Assembly (NCBI RefSeq): GCF_000321225.1
Contig: NW_004450287.1
Coordinates: forward strand, 993,065 to 1,057,064
DNA length: 64,000 bases
Source of the DNA: Odobenus rosmarus divergens
Lineage: Eukaryota > Chordata > Mammalia > Carnivora > Odobenidae
Reading direction: 5' to 3'
A model generated the notes under the pieces. It had not been told where the DNA came from. It saw only the letters and a program-made list of their open reading frames with translations, and searched no databases. Made by a program: the position numbers and the translations under genes. Shown in pieces: positions 49,535 through 60,834 of this stretch (its first letter is position 1; the number at the start of each line of letters is the position of its first letter).

Positions 49535-50160
49535 ACAAGCCACAGCCAGAAAGGAAAAGGTAGACAAATCTAACCACATAAAAATATAAAACTTCTATAA
49601 AACAAAAATATCCAACGAGGTTAAAAGAAACCATAAACAGGGAAAACATATTTAGAAAACATATGACAAAGTCTAATTTCCTTAATATAACAAAACATTT
49701 GTTAAGATCAATAACCCAATAAAAAAAGAGTAATGGATATAAAATTCGTTCTCGATAAATATAAATAGCCAATATATGAAAAAAATCTTTAATCTCATTA
49801 ATGAGTGTAAATCAAAGTAAGACAAAAATGTTCACAAATCATAGGGGCAAATATAAAAGAGTTACATTATTCTCAGTGCTGGCAAGATTCAAAACAACTC
49901 TCATACACACTGGTGTAAACTCAGGGAGATTTGTTAGTAACTACTAATATTGATCATAATAAACACGACATCCTTTTTACCTAGCAAATCAACTACTAAA
50001 AATTTCCCCTCAGACACATAGTATCACCAAAAATACACCAAAATATATTTAAAAAATACTACTTGATGCATTATTTATAAATGTTATTGGTCATAAATTA
50101 ATTATGGAATACTATGTGTTGTTAAAAAAATTACCTCAATCATTTTAAATTTCTAAAACA
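49535..50160 (+). mobile_element. L1 ORF2/3' fragment, decayed
   Basis: AGACAAATCTAACCACATAA, AACTTCTATAAAACAAAAA and TAGCAAATCAACTACTAAA resemble the C-terminal ORF2 and 3' part of an old L1. Confidence 0.7.
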
Positions 50161-50282
50161 TAAAGCTTTAAAAAGCTTGCTTAAAAAGCAAGGCAGAACT
50201 AAAATGAGGAATGAAAGGTCATTATTACCAACAATAAAAATAAAAAGGATTATAAAGGATACTATGAACAATTATATACCAA

Positions 50283-50732
50283 NNNNNNNNNNNNNNNNNN
50301 NNNNNNNNNNNNNNNNNNNNNNNNNNNNNNNNNNNNNNNNNNNNNNNNNNNNNNNNNNNNNNNNNNNNNNNNNNNNNNNNNNNNNNNNNNNNNNNNNNNN
50401 NNNNNNNNNNNNNNNNNNNNNNNNNNNNNNNNNNNNNNNNNNNNNNNNNNNNNNNNNNNNNNNNNNNNNNNNNNNNNNNNNNNNNNNNNNNNNNNNNNNN
50501 NNNNNNNNNNNNNNNNNNNNNNNNNNNNNNNNNNNNNNNNNNNNNNNNNNNNNNNNNNNNNNNNNNNNNNNNNNNNNNNNNNNNNNNNNNNNNNNNNNNN
50601 NNNNNNNNNNNNNNNNNNNNNNNNNNNNNNNNNNNNNNNNNNNNNNNNNNNNNNNNNNNNNNNNNNNNNNNNNNNNNNNNNNNNNNNNNNNNNNNNNNNN
50701 NNNNNNNNNNNNNNNNNNNNNNNNNNNNNNNN
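50283..50732. other. Assembly gap (450 N)
   Basis: Run of N between two L1 ORF2 segments; the right edge falls inside a minus-strand SINE. Confidence 0.99.
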
Positions 50733-50811
50733 GTGGGACTCGATCCCAGGACCCAGGATCATGACCTGAGCCGAAGGCAGTCGCTTAACCAACTGAGCCA
50801 CCCAGGCGCCC
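50733..50811 (-). mobile_element. Can-SINE head, remainder in gap
   Basis: GATCATGACCTGAGCCGAAG then GAGCCACCCAGGCGCCCT. The tail half must lie in the gap. Confidence 0.93.
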
Positions 50812-51284
50812 TGTACCAAATATTTAAAGAATTCATGCCAATTCTTTATAAACTTTTCTTAAAAAAAATAAAAAAACCTGAAGAGGAAGACACATTATCC
50901 AATTCATTCTATGAGGACAGTATTACTCCAATACCAAAATCAGACAAGATATCACCAAAAAATTACAGATAAATATCTCTAGAATAAATATGACACAAAA
51001 ATCCTCAATAAAATACTAGTAAACCATACCTAGCAACATACAAAAGGAATTATTTAACATTAACAAGTGGGGTTTATTCCAGGAATCCAAGGTTGGTTGA
51101 ACATCCAAAAATCAATATAATATTATTATGCCAACAGTAAAAAGCCTAAAAAACATATATTCATCACAACAGACACAAGAAATACAGAAAAAGCATTTGA
51201 TAAGATTCATCACCCTTTTATAAAAAAAAACACTAGGAACGTAAGAGAACGTCAACCTGATGAGGAGTACCTATGAAAAAAACA

Positions 51285-51390
51285 CAGCTCCCTCCCCCAC
51301 TCCCCTTGCTTGTGTTCCCTCTCGCTGTATCTCTGTCGAATAAATAAAATCTTAAAAAAACAAACAAATAAATAAATAAATAAAAACCAC
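51285..51390 (+). mobile_element. 5'-truncated Can-SINE
   Basis: Only CTCCCTCCCCCACTCCCCTT onwards plus a long (AAAT)n tail. The tRNA-like head is absent. AACACAGCT / AACCACAGCT flank it. Confidence 0.85.
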
Positions 51391-51637
51391 AGCTAACATC
51401 TTACTTACTGGTGAAAGACTGAATGGTTTCCCCCTAAGATCAGGAACCAGATAGGTTGTCCACTCTCACTACTTCTATCCAAAATTCTACTGGAAGTTCT
51501 GGCCAGGATACTTAAGCAAGAAAATGAAATAAAGGACATCCATCTTGAAAATGAAGTAAAACTATCTATATTCACAGATGACATGATCTCAACTAAGCAA
51601 CTGCCTATAAAACTATTAAAACGCTTAAGCGAGTTCA

Positions 51638-51825
51638 GGGGCACCTGGGTGGCTCAGTCGTTAAGTGTCTGCCTTCAGCTCAGGTCATGGTCCCAGGGTC
51701 CTGGGATCGAGCCCCACATCGGGCTCCCTGCTCAGCGGGAAGCCTGCTTCTCCCTCTCCCACTCCCCCTGCTTGTGTTCCCTCTCTCGCTGTGTGTCTGT
51801 CAAATAAATAAATAAAATATTTAAC
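51638..51825 (+). mobile_element. Can-SINE inserted in L1
   Basis: GGGCACCTGGGTGGCTCAGT head and AATAAATAAATAAAATATTT tail. Flanks CGCTTAAGCGAGTTCAG and TGCTTAAATGAGTTCAG are a diverged duplication. Confidence 0.93.
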
Positions 51826-51963
51826 AAAAAAAATGCTTAAATGAGTTCAGTAAGTTTGCAGGATACAAGATCAATATACAAAAATTATCACATTTATATA
51901 ATTATAGTGAATAATCTGAAAATGAAATTAAGAAAAAAAGTTGCATTTAATTATAGCAGCAAA

Positions 51964-52065
51964 GGGGCACCTGGCTGGCTCAGTCAGAAGAGCGTGCAAC
52001 TTTCTCTCAGGCTTGTGAGTTTGAGTCCCATGTTGGTGTAGAGATCACTAAAAAAAAATAAAACT
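51964..52065 (+). mobile_element. Short tRNA-type SINE
   Basis: GGGGCACCTGGCTGGCTCAG, GAGTTTGAGTCCCATGTTGG (B box), then A-run; about 100 bp, lacking the CT-rich middle. Same class as the elements at 743 and 62476. Confidence 0.85.
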
Positions 52066-52256
52066 ATTTTTTAAAGATTTTATTTATTTATTTGAGAGAG
52101 AGAGAGGAGCAGGGCAAGGGGCAGAGGGAGAGGGAGAAGCAGACTGCCCGCTGAGCAGAGTGTCTGACATGGGGCTTGATCCTGGGACTCCGGAATCATG
52201 ACTTGACCCAAAGGCAGACGTTTGACCAAATGAGCCACCCAGGTACCCCCCAAAAA
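52066..52256 (-). mobile_element. Can-SINE, minus strand
   Basis: TTTTTTAAAGATTTTATTTA to GAGCCACCCAGGTACCCCC. It abuts the short plus-strand SINE tail to tail, giving an A-run/T-run junction. Confidence 0.92.
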
Positions 52257-52633
52257 TAAATAAACTTAAAAAAAAAAAGAATGCCACTTAAAAAAATAAT
52301 ATCAGCAAAAATAATAAATTTAACAAATGAAGTAACAACTTACACTCTAAGAACAAAAATTTATTGAAAGAAATTAAAGCCAGTCTAAATAAATGGGAAG
52401 ATAGCCCATATTCATGGATCAAAAGACTTAATATTGTGAAGGGAGTGATATTCCCCCCAACTCAATCTACGGATTCCATACAATCCTATCAAAATCATAG
52501 GGAAATGCAAGGCACCTTAACAGCCAAAACAATCTTGAAAAAGAAGAATAAGTTGGAAAACTCACACTTTCCAATTTCAAAACTTACTACAAAGTTACAG
52601 TAATCAAGATAGTGTGTATGGACATAAGGACAG

Positions 52634-52765
52634 TGTATTAGCCTGCTAAGGCTGTGCGACATACTAAGAAATATATATTTGGTCTCTACCCTCAGTTCTT
52701 GCCACAGAGCTCCTAAAACCCTTGTAATTTCCTGAGTGATGGGGGTGATAGGAGCATCTTACAGT
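52634..52765 (+). mobile_element. LTR fragment within L1
   Basis: GTGTATTAGCCTGCTAAGGC, AAGAAATATATATTTGGTCT, GTTCTTGCCACAGAGCTCCT share words with the left part of the LTR at 37730. It separates two L1 segments. Confidence 0.5.
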
Positions 52766-54200
52766 CTTTTCAACAAAAGGTATGGGGACTACTAGATATC
52801 CACATACAGAGGAATGAAGATGGGCTTTACCTCAAACAACACACTTAGAATAAAAGACTTAAATATAAGAGCTTAAACTATAAAACTCTTAGAAGAAACA
52901 GAGACATAAATCTACAGGGCCTTGGATTAGGCAATGGTTTCTTAGATACGACACAGAAGTGCAAAGAAAAAGAAAAAAGATAAGATAAACCCAAATAAAA
53001 AAAACTTTTATGCTTCAAGAACACTATTATGTAAGTGAAAATCCAACCCACAGAATGGGAAGAAATATTTGAAAATCATGTATCTGATAAAGGATTTGTA
53101 CCTAGAATATATAAAAATCTCTCACAACTCAATGAGAAGACAACCCAATTTAAAAAATGGACAACGGAGATGAATAAACATTTTTCCAAAGAAGATATAC
53201 AAATAGCCAATAAGTGCAGAAAAAGGCAGTCAACATCATTAGCCATCAGTGAAATGGATATTAAAACCACAGTGAGATACCACTTCAAACCTACTAGAAT
53301 GACTATAATCAAAAAGACAATACTAAGTAGTGTTGGTGAAGATATGGAGAACCAGATTCTTCATACATTGCTGGTAGGAATGTAAAATAGTGCAGTCACT
53401 TAAGGAGACAGTCTAGTTTCTCAAATGTTAAACAGTGAGTTACCAGATGACTCAGCAATTGCACTCCTAGGTATATCCCCAAAAGAAATGAAAACATACA
53501 TTCACATAAATATACAGGAATACTCAAAATAGCCAAAAGCGGAACCAGCCCAAATGCTCATTAACTGATGAATGGATAAATAAAATGTGGTATATCCTTA
53601 CAATGGAATATTATTTGACAATAAAGAAATTCAGTACTGATACATGCTATACCATGACTGCATCTTGAAAACAAGCTAAGAGAAAGAGACCAGTGACAAA
53701 AGACCACATACGTATAAATTCATTTTTATGAAATGTCCAGAACAGGCAAATCCGTAGGAAGTAGGTTACTGTCTGCCTATGGCTGGGGCAGGAGGGGTGC
53801 AGAGTGACTACTACCGGGAGGAGGTCTATTGTGGGTTGATGTTCTAAAACTGATTGTGTTAGAGACTGCACAAGTATATACTAAAAAACACTGAACTGTA
53901 TACTAAATGAGTGAGTTGTATGAGAATTTTATCCCAGTAACGCTGTTATTTTTAAAAAGCAAGATAAAGAATAATATATAGTACATATAGTATGACCCCA
54001 TTTGTATACATTTTTACCCATGGATAAGTGTGTGTGCTGGAACAGGGATAGAAGTTTTCTGGAGAAAAAAGTCAAGAAATATAACAATAATTAACAATGG
54101 GAAGGGAGACTATGATGAATGAACTAAAGAAAGAAGAATTTCAATTTTCATTTTATCCCTTGCTGTTCATTTAAAATTTGCTTTACACCATATAAAAGAA
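52766..54200 (+). mobile_element. L1 ORF2 C-terminal and 3' region, decayed
   Basis: AACTATAAAACTCTTAGAAG, AAAATCATGTATCTGATAAA, AATTTAAAAAATGGACAACG, CATTTTTCCAAAGAAGATAT, AATGTGGTATATCCTTACAA and GCCTATGGCTGGGGCAGG form the usual L1 3' order. The 116-codon frame at 53035-53385 is a surviving ORF2 piece, not a gene. Confidence 0.88.
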
Positions 54201-54229
54201 AACGTAAACTTTTTAAAATTAAAAGCGTA

Positions 54230-54725
54230 TGAGTTTTGTATTGTACTTAAAACCACACAGTATGGGCATAAGAATCAACAGATCAATGAAACAAACTGAT
54301 GTCCAGAAATATATCTCTATACACAAAGGAATTTAATATGGGACAAGAGTATAACAGAGAAAAGATAAACTGTTCCTTAACTCACACCAGAAATTCCCGA
54401 TGAAATATGCCCAATAAAAATGTTAGAAAAACTGTAGAGGGGAGCACTCTACCCTGTAACTATAGACTACTTTAGTAGTAAGTGATGGCTTCTCTAAGAT
54501 ACAAAATCCAAAAGTTACTAAAAGACTGCAAATTTAGTTATATACAAATTTAAACTCTGTTATGATAAAAGATAGTATTATTTAAAAGACAAGTCATAGC
54601 CTGCAAGAAAATATTTACAATAGATGGAAGTTTACATACTTTGCACATACATATAATAAGAATTCAGCTGATGGTACCTTAACATGATAAAATTAAAATT
54701 AACTAAAAATTTTAACAAAATGGAT
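54230..54725 (+). mobile_element. L1 ORF2 fragment
   Basis: CACACAGTATGGGCATAAGA, AATCAACAGATCAATGAAAC and TAGCCTGCAAGAAAATATTT are L1 ORF2-like. Confidence 0.7.
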
Positions 54726-55159
54726 GGGCTGAACTACAGGTTCATTGTTAAAGTTATTGATAGGACTTAAATACAATATATGTATACAAGTGCAGCTGTA
54801 ATCTTAAAAATGGTTTGTATTTTTACCAACACTGTCATCTGACCCTCTTCAGTGAGCAATATAAAACAATGTTTATTACAATCATTTCAGCTAAAAAAAA
54901 CTAAGAGAAATATTTTTCAGTAAGGTTTTCTTCAGTTATCATATGCCTCACAATACAAAGATATACTCATGTGGTGTTAAAAACAAAAAAATCTGCACTA
55001 AAATAAACATTCAAATTTATGTTGGTTTTCTCCTCCACTATCCACACAAATTTATGAATATATCCAGCTAAGTACAAGATCATTACCAAGATGACTAAGA
55101 TCAACACTCTTCTATTTCCCACTAAAAACAAATAATCGATTTAAAACAAGTGCTATTTA

Positions 55160-55371
55160 GGGCGCCTTAGCGGTTCAGCTGGTTAAGCATCGGACTCTTG
55201 GTTTCAGCTCAGGTCATGATCTCAGGGTTGTGAAATCGAGCCCCAAGTCTGGCTCCACACTGGCATGGAGCCTGCTTGAGATTCCCGCTCTCCCTCTCCC
55301 TCTGCCCCTCTCCTGCACTCACTCTCTTTCTCTCTCTCATGAATGAATGAATGAATGAATGAATGAATACT
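55160..55371 (+). mobile_element. Can-SINE with (GAAT)n tail
   Basis: GGGCGCCTTAGCGGTTCAGC head and older-subtype body. The tail is a GAAT repeat of seven units instead of AAAT. AAGTGCTATTTA / AAGTGTTATTTA flank at 55148-55159 and 55372-55383. Confidence 0.93.
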
Positions 55372-56084
55372 AAGTGTTATTTAAAGTGAACAGAGAAAAA
55401 CTACCACCCTTCACAGCCCCAGAAAAGGCAAGACATGACAGGAGTCCCAAGAGAGAGCTTCTCCTCTTATTCAATTCAATTCAAAGATTACAGTCACACA
55501 GAGTGGAGGTTTTGACTGAATGTTTTTATAATGAGTTCTCAGAAAGTCTTAGGTTTACTCTTATTTAATGCAGTCATTAATCCTCATAAACACCTTACTG
55601 CAAAAACTAACAAAAACACTGTATAAGTAGCCAACTCCAAACAGACCAGCCAAACTAATCCCCTGAAACTTCAGGAACCACAGGGAAAAATGTAATTGTA
55701 ATAATCTCCCCATGCCCCAACTCTGTATGTTTGTTGCAAGGAATTCCTACAGGGATTACATCTGCAGTATAAATCCCTGATTTTAATTTCAAAACACACC
55801 AAGCCCAGACCTAACCACAATGCCTTAAAGACACTAAGGGCGCACTGGTTGATCACTTTTTGTCTCCTTTCAGACAGGCAGCCTGGTTTGCAGACAAGGT
55901 TCCAGTCTGACTTTATCCTTTTTATTTTTATTCGTTTGGAAGATTTTCATTGGTTTCCAGCTGAATTCATAGAGCTATGGGTAATAAGACACAGTGAAAG
56001 ATTTTCTTTTAAATTATTAGTAATTATATAATTAAATAATAAAGGAATTAGGTTTAACATTGTTGTTATTTTCTACTTTACATA

Positions 56085-56265
56085 TTCCCCTCGTGCTTTT
56101 AATACACTATCTCATGTAAGGCTTCAAAAAAAAAAAAAAAAAACCTAGCCAATGATGTTTTAGCATCATTGCCATCTTATAGATGGGAAAACTGAAAATC
56201 AAATAAATTACTTTGCTGTAATCTCACGAGAGTTCTCTCATCCAACTAGGAATCAGGTCTGGCAC
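56085..56265 (-). repeat. MIR relic interrupted by an A-run
   Basis: Inverted MIR-like words AATACACTATCTCATGTAAG, CATCTTATAGATGGGAAAAC and CAACTAGGAATCAGGTCTGG, with about 18 A at 56127-56143. Confidence 0.5.
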
Positions 56266-57183
56266 CATGACTAGGGCTTTCTCTAATTGCAACTCACTGC
56301 ATCTCAAAATGAAACAGAAAACAAGATTAAGCCAAGCTAGAGCACACAGGGGAATAAGGCACTGAATCGGAAGCAGGGTCGGGGCTGAATGAACGGCAAT
56401 AAACAAGGACATGACAGCTCTAAGGACAGTAAGTGAATTTGCTAGATCAGAAAGTAAGGTTTAGGGAACCTTTGGACTTTTGCCGAAGGCCAGTGAAGAG
56501 CAGGAACAGAGGACAGGATTAAAAGGAAAGCAGGCACATCGGGTGGTCAGGAACACTAGTAAGGTCTTCTGGGCAGGAGGGCACCAGCTGAGACTCCAGA
56601 CACATAGATGGGGAAATGAGGAGAAAGGAGATGAGGGGAAAGGAGAGAAATGCTGGTGATGTCCAGGTAGAGAGGTGACAATTCAGATCTGCATCTTAGA
56701 TGAGTCCTTCTGGTGACTACAGAGGAGGAGTTTGAGAGGGACAAGCCGAGAGACAGGGAGACCAGTCAAGAGACCCTGCAGCATCCGCATGAGGATGAGG
56801 CCCTGAGCTAGGGAGTACTCTGGTGGTCTGTGAGAGAGAAAAAGATACATGCTGAGAAATATTAAGACATAAAATTCACAGCCCTTATTAGATGACTGCA
56901 TGAAGAGGGGGGAAAAGAAAAAAAGATGACTCTCAGATTTCTAACAGAGAAAATTGTTGGTGCCAAGAGAACACAGGAGGTTAAACAGCTTTGAAGGAAA
57001 ATAAATTCCATTTTGGTCAAGTTCATGGGTTATCCAAGTAGATATGCTGCTTGGGAAGGCAGACACAAGATTCTGATACTGATGGGAATAGCCAAGAAAT
57101 CATTAGCACATTAAGCTGAACACTTAAGACGCATAAGTTCTCTGAGGAAGAATATGCAAAGTGACAGGGAAACAGTTACCTTT

Positions 57184-57375
57184 TTTTAAGTTATTTAAAT
57201 TCCAGTTAGTTAACGTACAGTGTAATATTAGTTCAGGTGTACAATATGGTGATTCAACGCTTCCACACATCACCCAGTGCTCAATCACCACAAGTGCTCT
57301 CCTTAGTCCCCATCATCTGTTTAACCCATTCCCCCACCCACCACCTCTCTCTTCCCTTTGCTCATTTGTTTTGGG
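57184..57375 (-). mobile_element. Carnivore L1 3' end, minus strand
   Basis: AATTCCAGTTAGTTAACGTA, CAGTGTAATATTAGTTCAGG, TGTACAATATGGTGATTCAA, CACATCACCCAGTGCTCA are the inverted L1 3' end. GAAACAGTTACCTTT / GAAACAGGCACCTTT flank it. Confidence 0.88.
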
Positions 57376-57784
57376 GAAACAGGCACCTTTAAGAGATGGA
57401 CAGAGAACCTAGAGTTTTTAAGCACTGGCCACGAAGTATAAGGAGGAACACGGGGAAGTTTCAAAACCTGGAAAGAATGGGAAATATTGAGTTTCACAAC
57501 AAGGAATGGACAACAGCACCCAAAATGCAACAGAAATACCCAGTAAAATAAGGAAGGAGAAATCAGTGGCAGGCAGGTGGTGACTGGTGACATCAGCAAC
57601 AGCACTTCAGTGAAGGGGGGAAAGGAGGAAGCCTCATTACACGGGCTGAACACGACCAAAGGTGAGGAAGTGAAGACTACAAGACACGCCCACTCTGGAC
57701 AATCATGCAGGAGATGGGGAGGCATCTAGACAATCCTAGAGAGGAACCTATGAGCAAAGAAGGGATACAGGCGTGTTTCACAGG

Positions 57785-57860
57785 CTAAGGCAAAGGTTCT
57801 CAACGTCAGTCATTTGTAAAAGCTCCCCTGGTGATCCTAATGTGCAACTGTGTTAAGAAC
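57785..57860 (+). mobile_element. MER5-like fragment
   Basis: AAAGGTTCTCAACGTCAGTC and CTCCCCTGGTGATCCTAATG, ending AAGAACCAGTGG. Confidence 0.6.
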
Positions 57861-57869
57861 CAGTGGACT

Positions 57870-58070
57870 CATGGAGTACCTGGGGGGCTCATTCAGTTGA
57901 GCGTCCAACTCTCGGTTTCGGCTCAGGTCATGCCGTCAGGGTTGTGAGATCAAGACCCACGTAGGGTTCCACATTTGTGCAGAGTCTGCGTGAGATTCTC
58001 TCTCTCCCTCTGCCCCTCCCCCACTCGCACTCATTCTCTCGGATAAATAAAATCTTAAAAAAAAAAAAAA
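57870..58070 (+). mobile_element. Can-SINE, older subtype
   Basis: GAGTACCTGGGGGGCTCATT head, CAACTCTCGGTTTCGGCTCA variant, A-run tail. Confidence 0.9.
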
Positions 58071-58241
58071 CTACTGGACTCAGAGGTAACAGTTTATGAA
58101 GAATGGAAGAACAAAGACTCAAGGAAGAGGCTGAAGTGGAAAAAGAATCTGGAAGAGTACAGCGTCCCAGGTAGAGATGAAGATGCAAATCTAGTACAAT
58201 TGGAAGGGAGATATATCAGTGTTTCTTTTTCCAAGTGGTTT

Positions 58242-58436
58242 TTTTTTTTAAGATTTTATTTATTTATTTGACAGAAAGAGACACAGCGAGAGGGAACACA
58301 AGCAGGGGGAGTGGGAGAGGGAGAAGCAGGCTTCCCGTTGAGCAGGGAGCCCGATGTGGGGCTCAATCCCAGCACCCTGGGATCATGACCTGAGCTGAAG
58401 GTAGACGCTTAACGACTGGAGCCACCCAGGTGCCCC
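58242..58436 (-). mobile_element. Can-SINE, minus strand
   Basis: TTTTTTAAGATTTTATTTAT to GAGCCACCCAGGTGCCCC. TCCAAGTGGTT on both sides (about 58230 and 58438). Confidence 0.94.
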
Positions 58437-58584
58437 ATCCAAGTGGTTATTAATGAGTAGGCCAAGAGTTCTATGAAATTTTGGTTTAAAAAAAATTACT
58501 GCATTTCATCTAATCTCAGATACTATGGTACATATTCCAATTTTAGAGTCAATAAAATACAGTATTTTTTAAGTGTTCATTTCT

Positions 58585-58982
58585 TTTTAAAGATTTTATT
58601 TATTTGAGGGCGCCTGGGTGGCTCAGTTGGTTAAGCGACTGCCTTCGGCTCAGGTCATGATCCTGGAGTCCCGGGATCGAGTCCCGCATCGGGCTCCCTG
58701 CTCAGCGGGGAGTCTGCTTCTCCCTCTCCCTCTCTCTCTCTTCCCCACTGCTCATGCTCTCGCATTCTCAAAAAAAAAAAAAAAAGATTTTATTTATTTG
58801 AGAGAGAGAGAGAGAGAGTGAGCGAGAGAGAAAAAGATCAGGAGCAGGGGGAGCGGCCAGCAGAGGGAGAAGCAAACTCCCCGCTGAGCAGGGAGCCCAA
58901 CGCAGGGATCAATCCCAGGACCCCTGGATCAAGACCTGAGCCAAAGGCAGACGCTTAACCAACTGAACCACCAAGGTGCCCC
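58585..58982 (-). mobile_element. Can-SINE, minus strand, host of a nested SINE
   Basis: Begins AAAGATTTTATTTATTTGAG (58588-58607), is interrupted by a plus-strand SINE, resumes with the same 20 bases near 58783 and ends GAACCACCAAGGTGCCCC. Confidence 0.92.
58608..58782 (+). mobile_element. Can-SINE nested in a Can-SINE
   Basis: GGCGCCTGGGTGGCTCAGTT head and A-run tail. Its target duplication is the tail sequence of the host SINE. Confidence 0.95.
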
Positions 58983-59382
58983 GTAAATTTTCATTTCCAT
59001 TACCTCATCCCAATAGCATCAACACCACATCCAATTTGAGTTTCAGGTCCTAAAGACTGCTTAATGATTGAAATTTAAATTTGAAATAGGACAATCAGCA
59101 ACCAAAGTATAAAATTCTTCAAGATAAACTGTTAAACATCACCAATCTCTAAGGCGATCCAGCAAAGTTCTACATAAAACCACTGCTGGTCCTAGGCTCT
59201 ATGAGTTGAGTTAACAAATCCTTTCTCAGAACCACCACCCCCAGTCCCGTGAGTATGTCAGAAGGAAAAGAGCACTCTAAAATGCCAAATTTATTATTAT
59301 TTCAGGTTTTATTCTTCTCTTCCAAAGGGAAAGTTTTTTTTTTTTCTTTTTGTTTTTATCTTTAAAAAAAGCGGGGGGGGGG

Positions 59383-59452
59383 GACGTGGGTGGCTCAGTC
59401 GGTCAAGTGGCTGCCCTCAGCTCAGGTCATGATCCCAGGGTCCTGGGATCTC
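59383..59452 (+). mobile_element. 3'-truncated Can-SINE
   Basis: After a G-run, ACGTGGGTGGCTCAGTCGG to GGTCCTGGGATC, then the sequence departs abruptly without CT-rich middle or A tail. A retrotransposed copy should keep its tail, so this end was lost later by deletion or rearrangement. Confidence 0.85.
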
Positions 59453-59690
59453 GTGATCTCTGATGCTCTTTCATACCCCCACCAGTGCAAGTAAAGATAC
59501 CAGATGAAAGGAGCCTGGCTTCCCAAGTTTCCAACTTCATACAAAGCTGCCAAGGAGTACCACCCAACCAAAGACACCACACACTGAACCATTCTGTGAG
59601 TGAGAATTAAAATTTTATTATGTGAAACCACTAAAATTTTGAGCTTGTTACAGGAGTTAGCTTGTAAACTGTAACCTGACGAACAGGTCA
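59453..59690. repeat. Possible LTR relic
   Basis: GGAGCCTGGCTTCCCAAGTT, AATTTTATTATGTGAAACCA, GAGCTTGTTACAGGAGTTAG resemble the 3' portion of a MaLR-like LTR. Weak. Confidence 0.35.
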
Positions 59691-59957
59691 CACCCATACA
59701 TTGTATAAAAATATAAAGATAAATATTAAAACTTTTTCTCTCTCAGAAGTGGGACTAAAGATCAGAGAAGTAGACAAGGGTGCTTTTGCTTTTCACTTTA
59801 TACTTCTCTGTGCTGTTTGACTTTTGTTATTGTTTTACATTGATTAAAACAGTTCATGAAAACCAGATAGCTGTTGAAATGTCAAAGGTTATCTTAAACA
59901 GACGCCACCTGTCCACAATATTACAGACTGCCTGATATCCCTGTCGCAACAGAAGAG

Positions 59958-60140
59958 GGGCTCCAGGACTCTTGATTTCAGCCCAGGTCATGATCTCAGC
60001 ATCATGAGACTGAGCCCCACATCAGGCTCTGCACGCACTGTGGAGTCGGCTTGATATTTTCTCTCTCTCTCTCTCTGCCACTCCCCCGCTTGTGCACACG
60101 AGCTCACATGCTCTCTCAAATAAATAAATAAAATTTAAAA
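59958..60140 (+). mobile_element. Can-SINE lacking part of its head
   Basis: GAGGGGCTCCAGGACTCTTG joins directly to the TTTCAGCCCAGGTCATGATC body, skipping the A-box region. (AAAT)n tail. AACAGAAG flanks. Confidence 0.85.
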
Positions 60141-60649
60141 AAACAGAAGAAACAGTTATCTCATTTATAATGCCCTACATTTCAGCCTTTATTTCCCTTG
60201 AAATTTCCTCATTTTGTACATACTCGCTTAAGCTAATCTTTTATGAATTTTAAGATTCATAAAATGAAATTTTTTACATTTAGCTTTATTTTTACCTTTA
60301 ATATTCTAATACTTATCTTTATGCAAAGAAGGAAAAGACATATGACTTAAAATGATAAATTCCGTTTTCAATAAATAAAATATTTGAACTAGGAGGACAT
60401 TCCGATTCTTCTATTTTACATGAATAGATAGTAACTTATTGAATGTTTTACTTTTTCTCTCAAAACTTGCAATAATTTTTAAAACATTCACCTTTTCATC
60501 CTTACATGTTTTCTAAATTTCTCCAGATCATTTTTCCATCTGGATTTTTGGGAGGCAGGGAGGACAGAACACTACCAGAATGACTTCATCCTTTGTAGTG
60601 TTATATTCCAACTATAAAAAATATAAATTATAGGACCTTTATAAAACTT

Positions 60650-60834
60650 TATTTTTTTTTTAAGATTTTATTTATTTGTCAGAGAGAGCACAAAAGCAGA
60701 GGGGAGGGGCAGAGGGAGAAGAAGCAGACTCCCCGCTCAGCAAGGAGCCCAATGCGGGACTCCATCCCGGGACCCTGGGATCATGACCTCAGCCGAAGGC
60801 AGACGCTTAACCAACTTAACCACCCCGGTGTCCA
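60650..60834 (-). mobile_element. Can-SINE, minus strand
   Basis: T-run then AAGATTTTATTTATTTGTCA to TTAACCACCCCGGTGTCCA. CTTTATAAAACTT repeats exactly at 60637-60649 and 60835-60847. Confidence 0.95.

Larger units (their letters stand above)
50165..52633 (+). mobile_element. L1 ORF2 reverse-transcriptase region, broken by gap and SINEs
   Basis: Left of the gap ACTATGAACAATTATATACC and right of it ACCAAATATTTAAAGAATTC, TGCCAATTCTTTATAAACTT, then GGGGTTTATTCCAGGAATCC, AAGGTTGGTTGAACATCC, TTCACAGATGACATGATCTC. These are consecutive parts of L1 ORF2 (RT domain). Frames are interrupted, so the copy is dead. Confidence 0.88.

Noticed and set aside
53035..53385. 116-codon open frame
   Set aside because: Surviving piece of decayed L1 ORF2, not an independent gene.
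57321..57725. 134-codon minus-strand frame
   Set aside because: Starts within the L1 3' end and continues into unique sequence with no domain or splice context.
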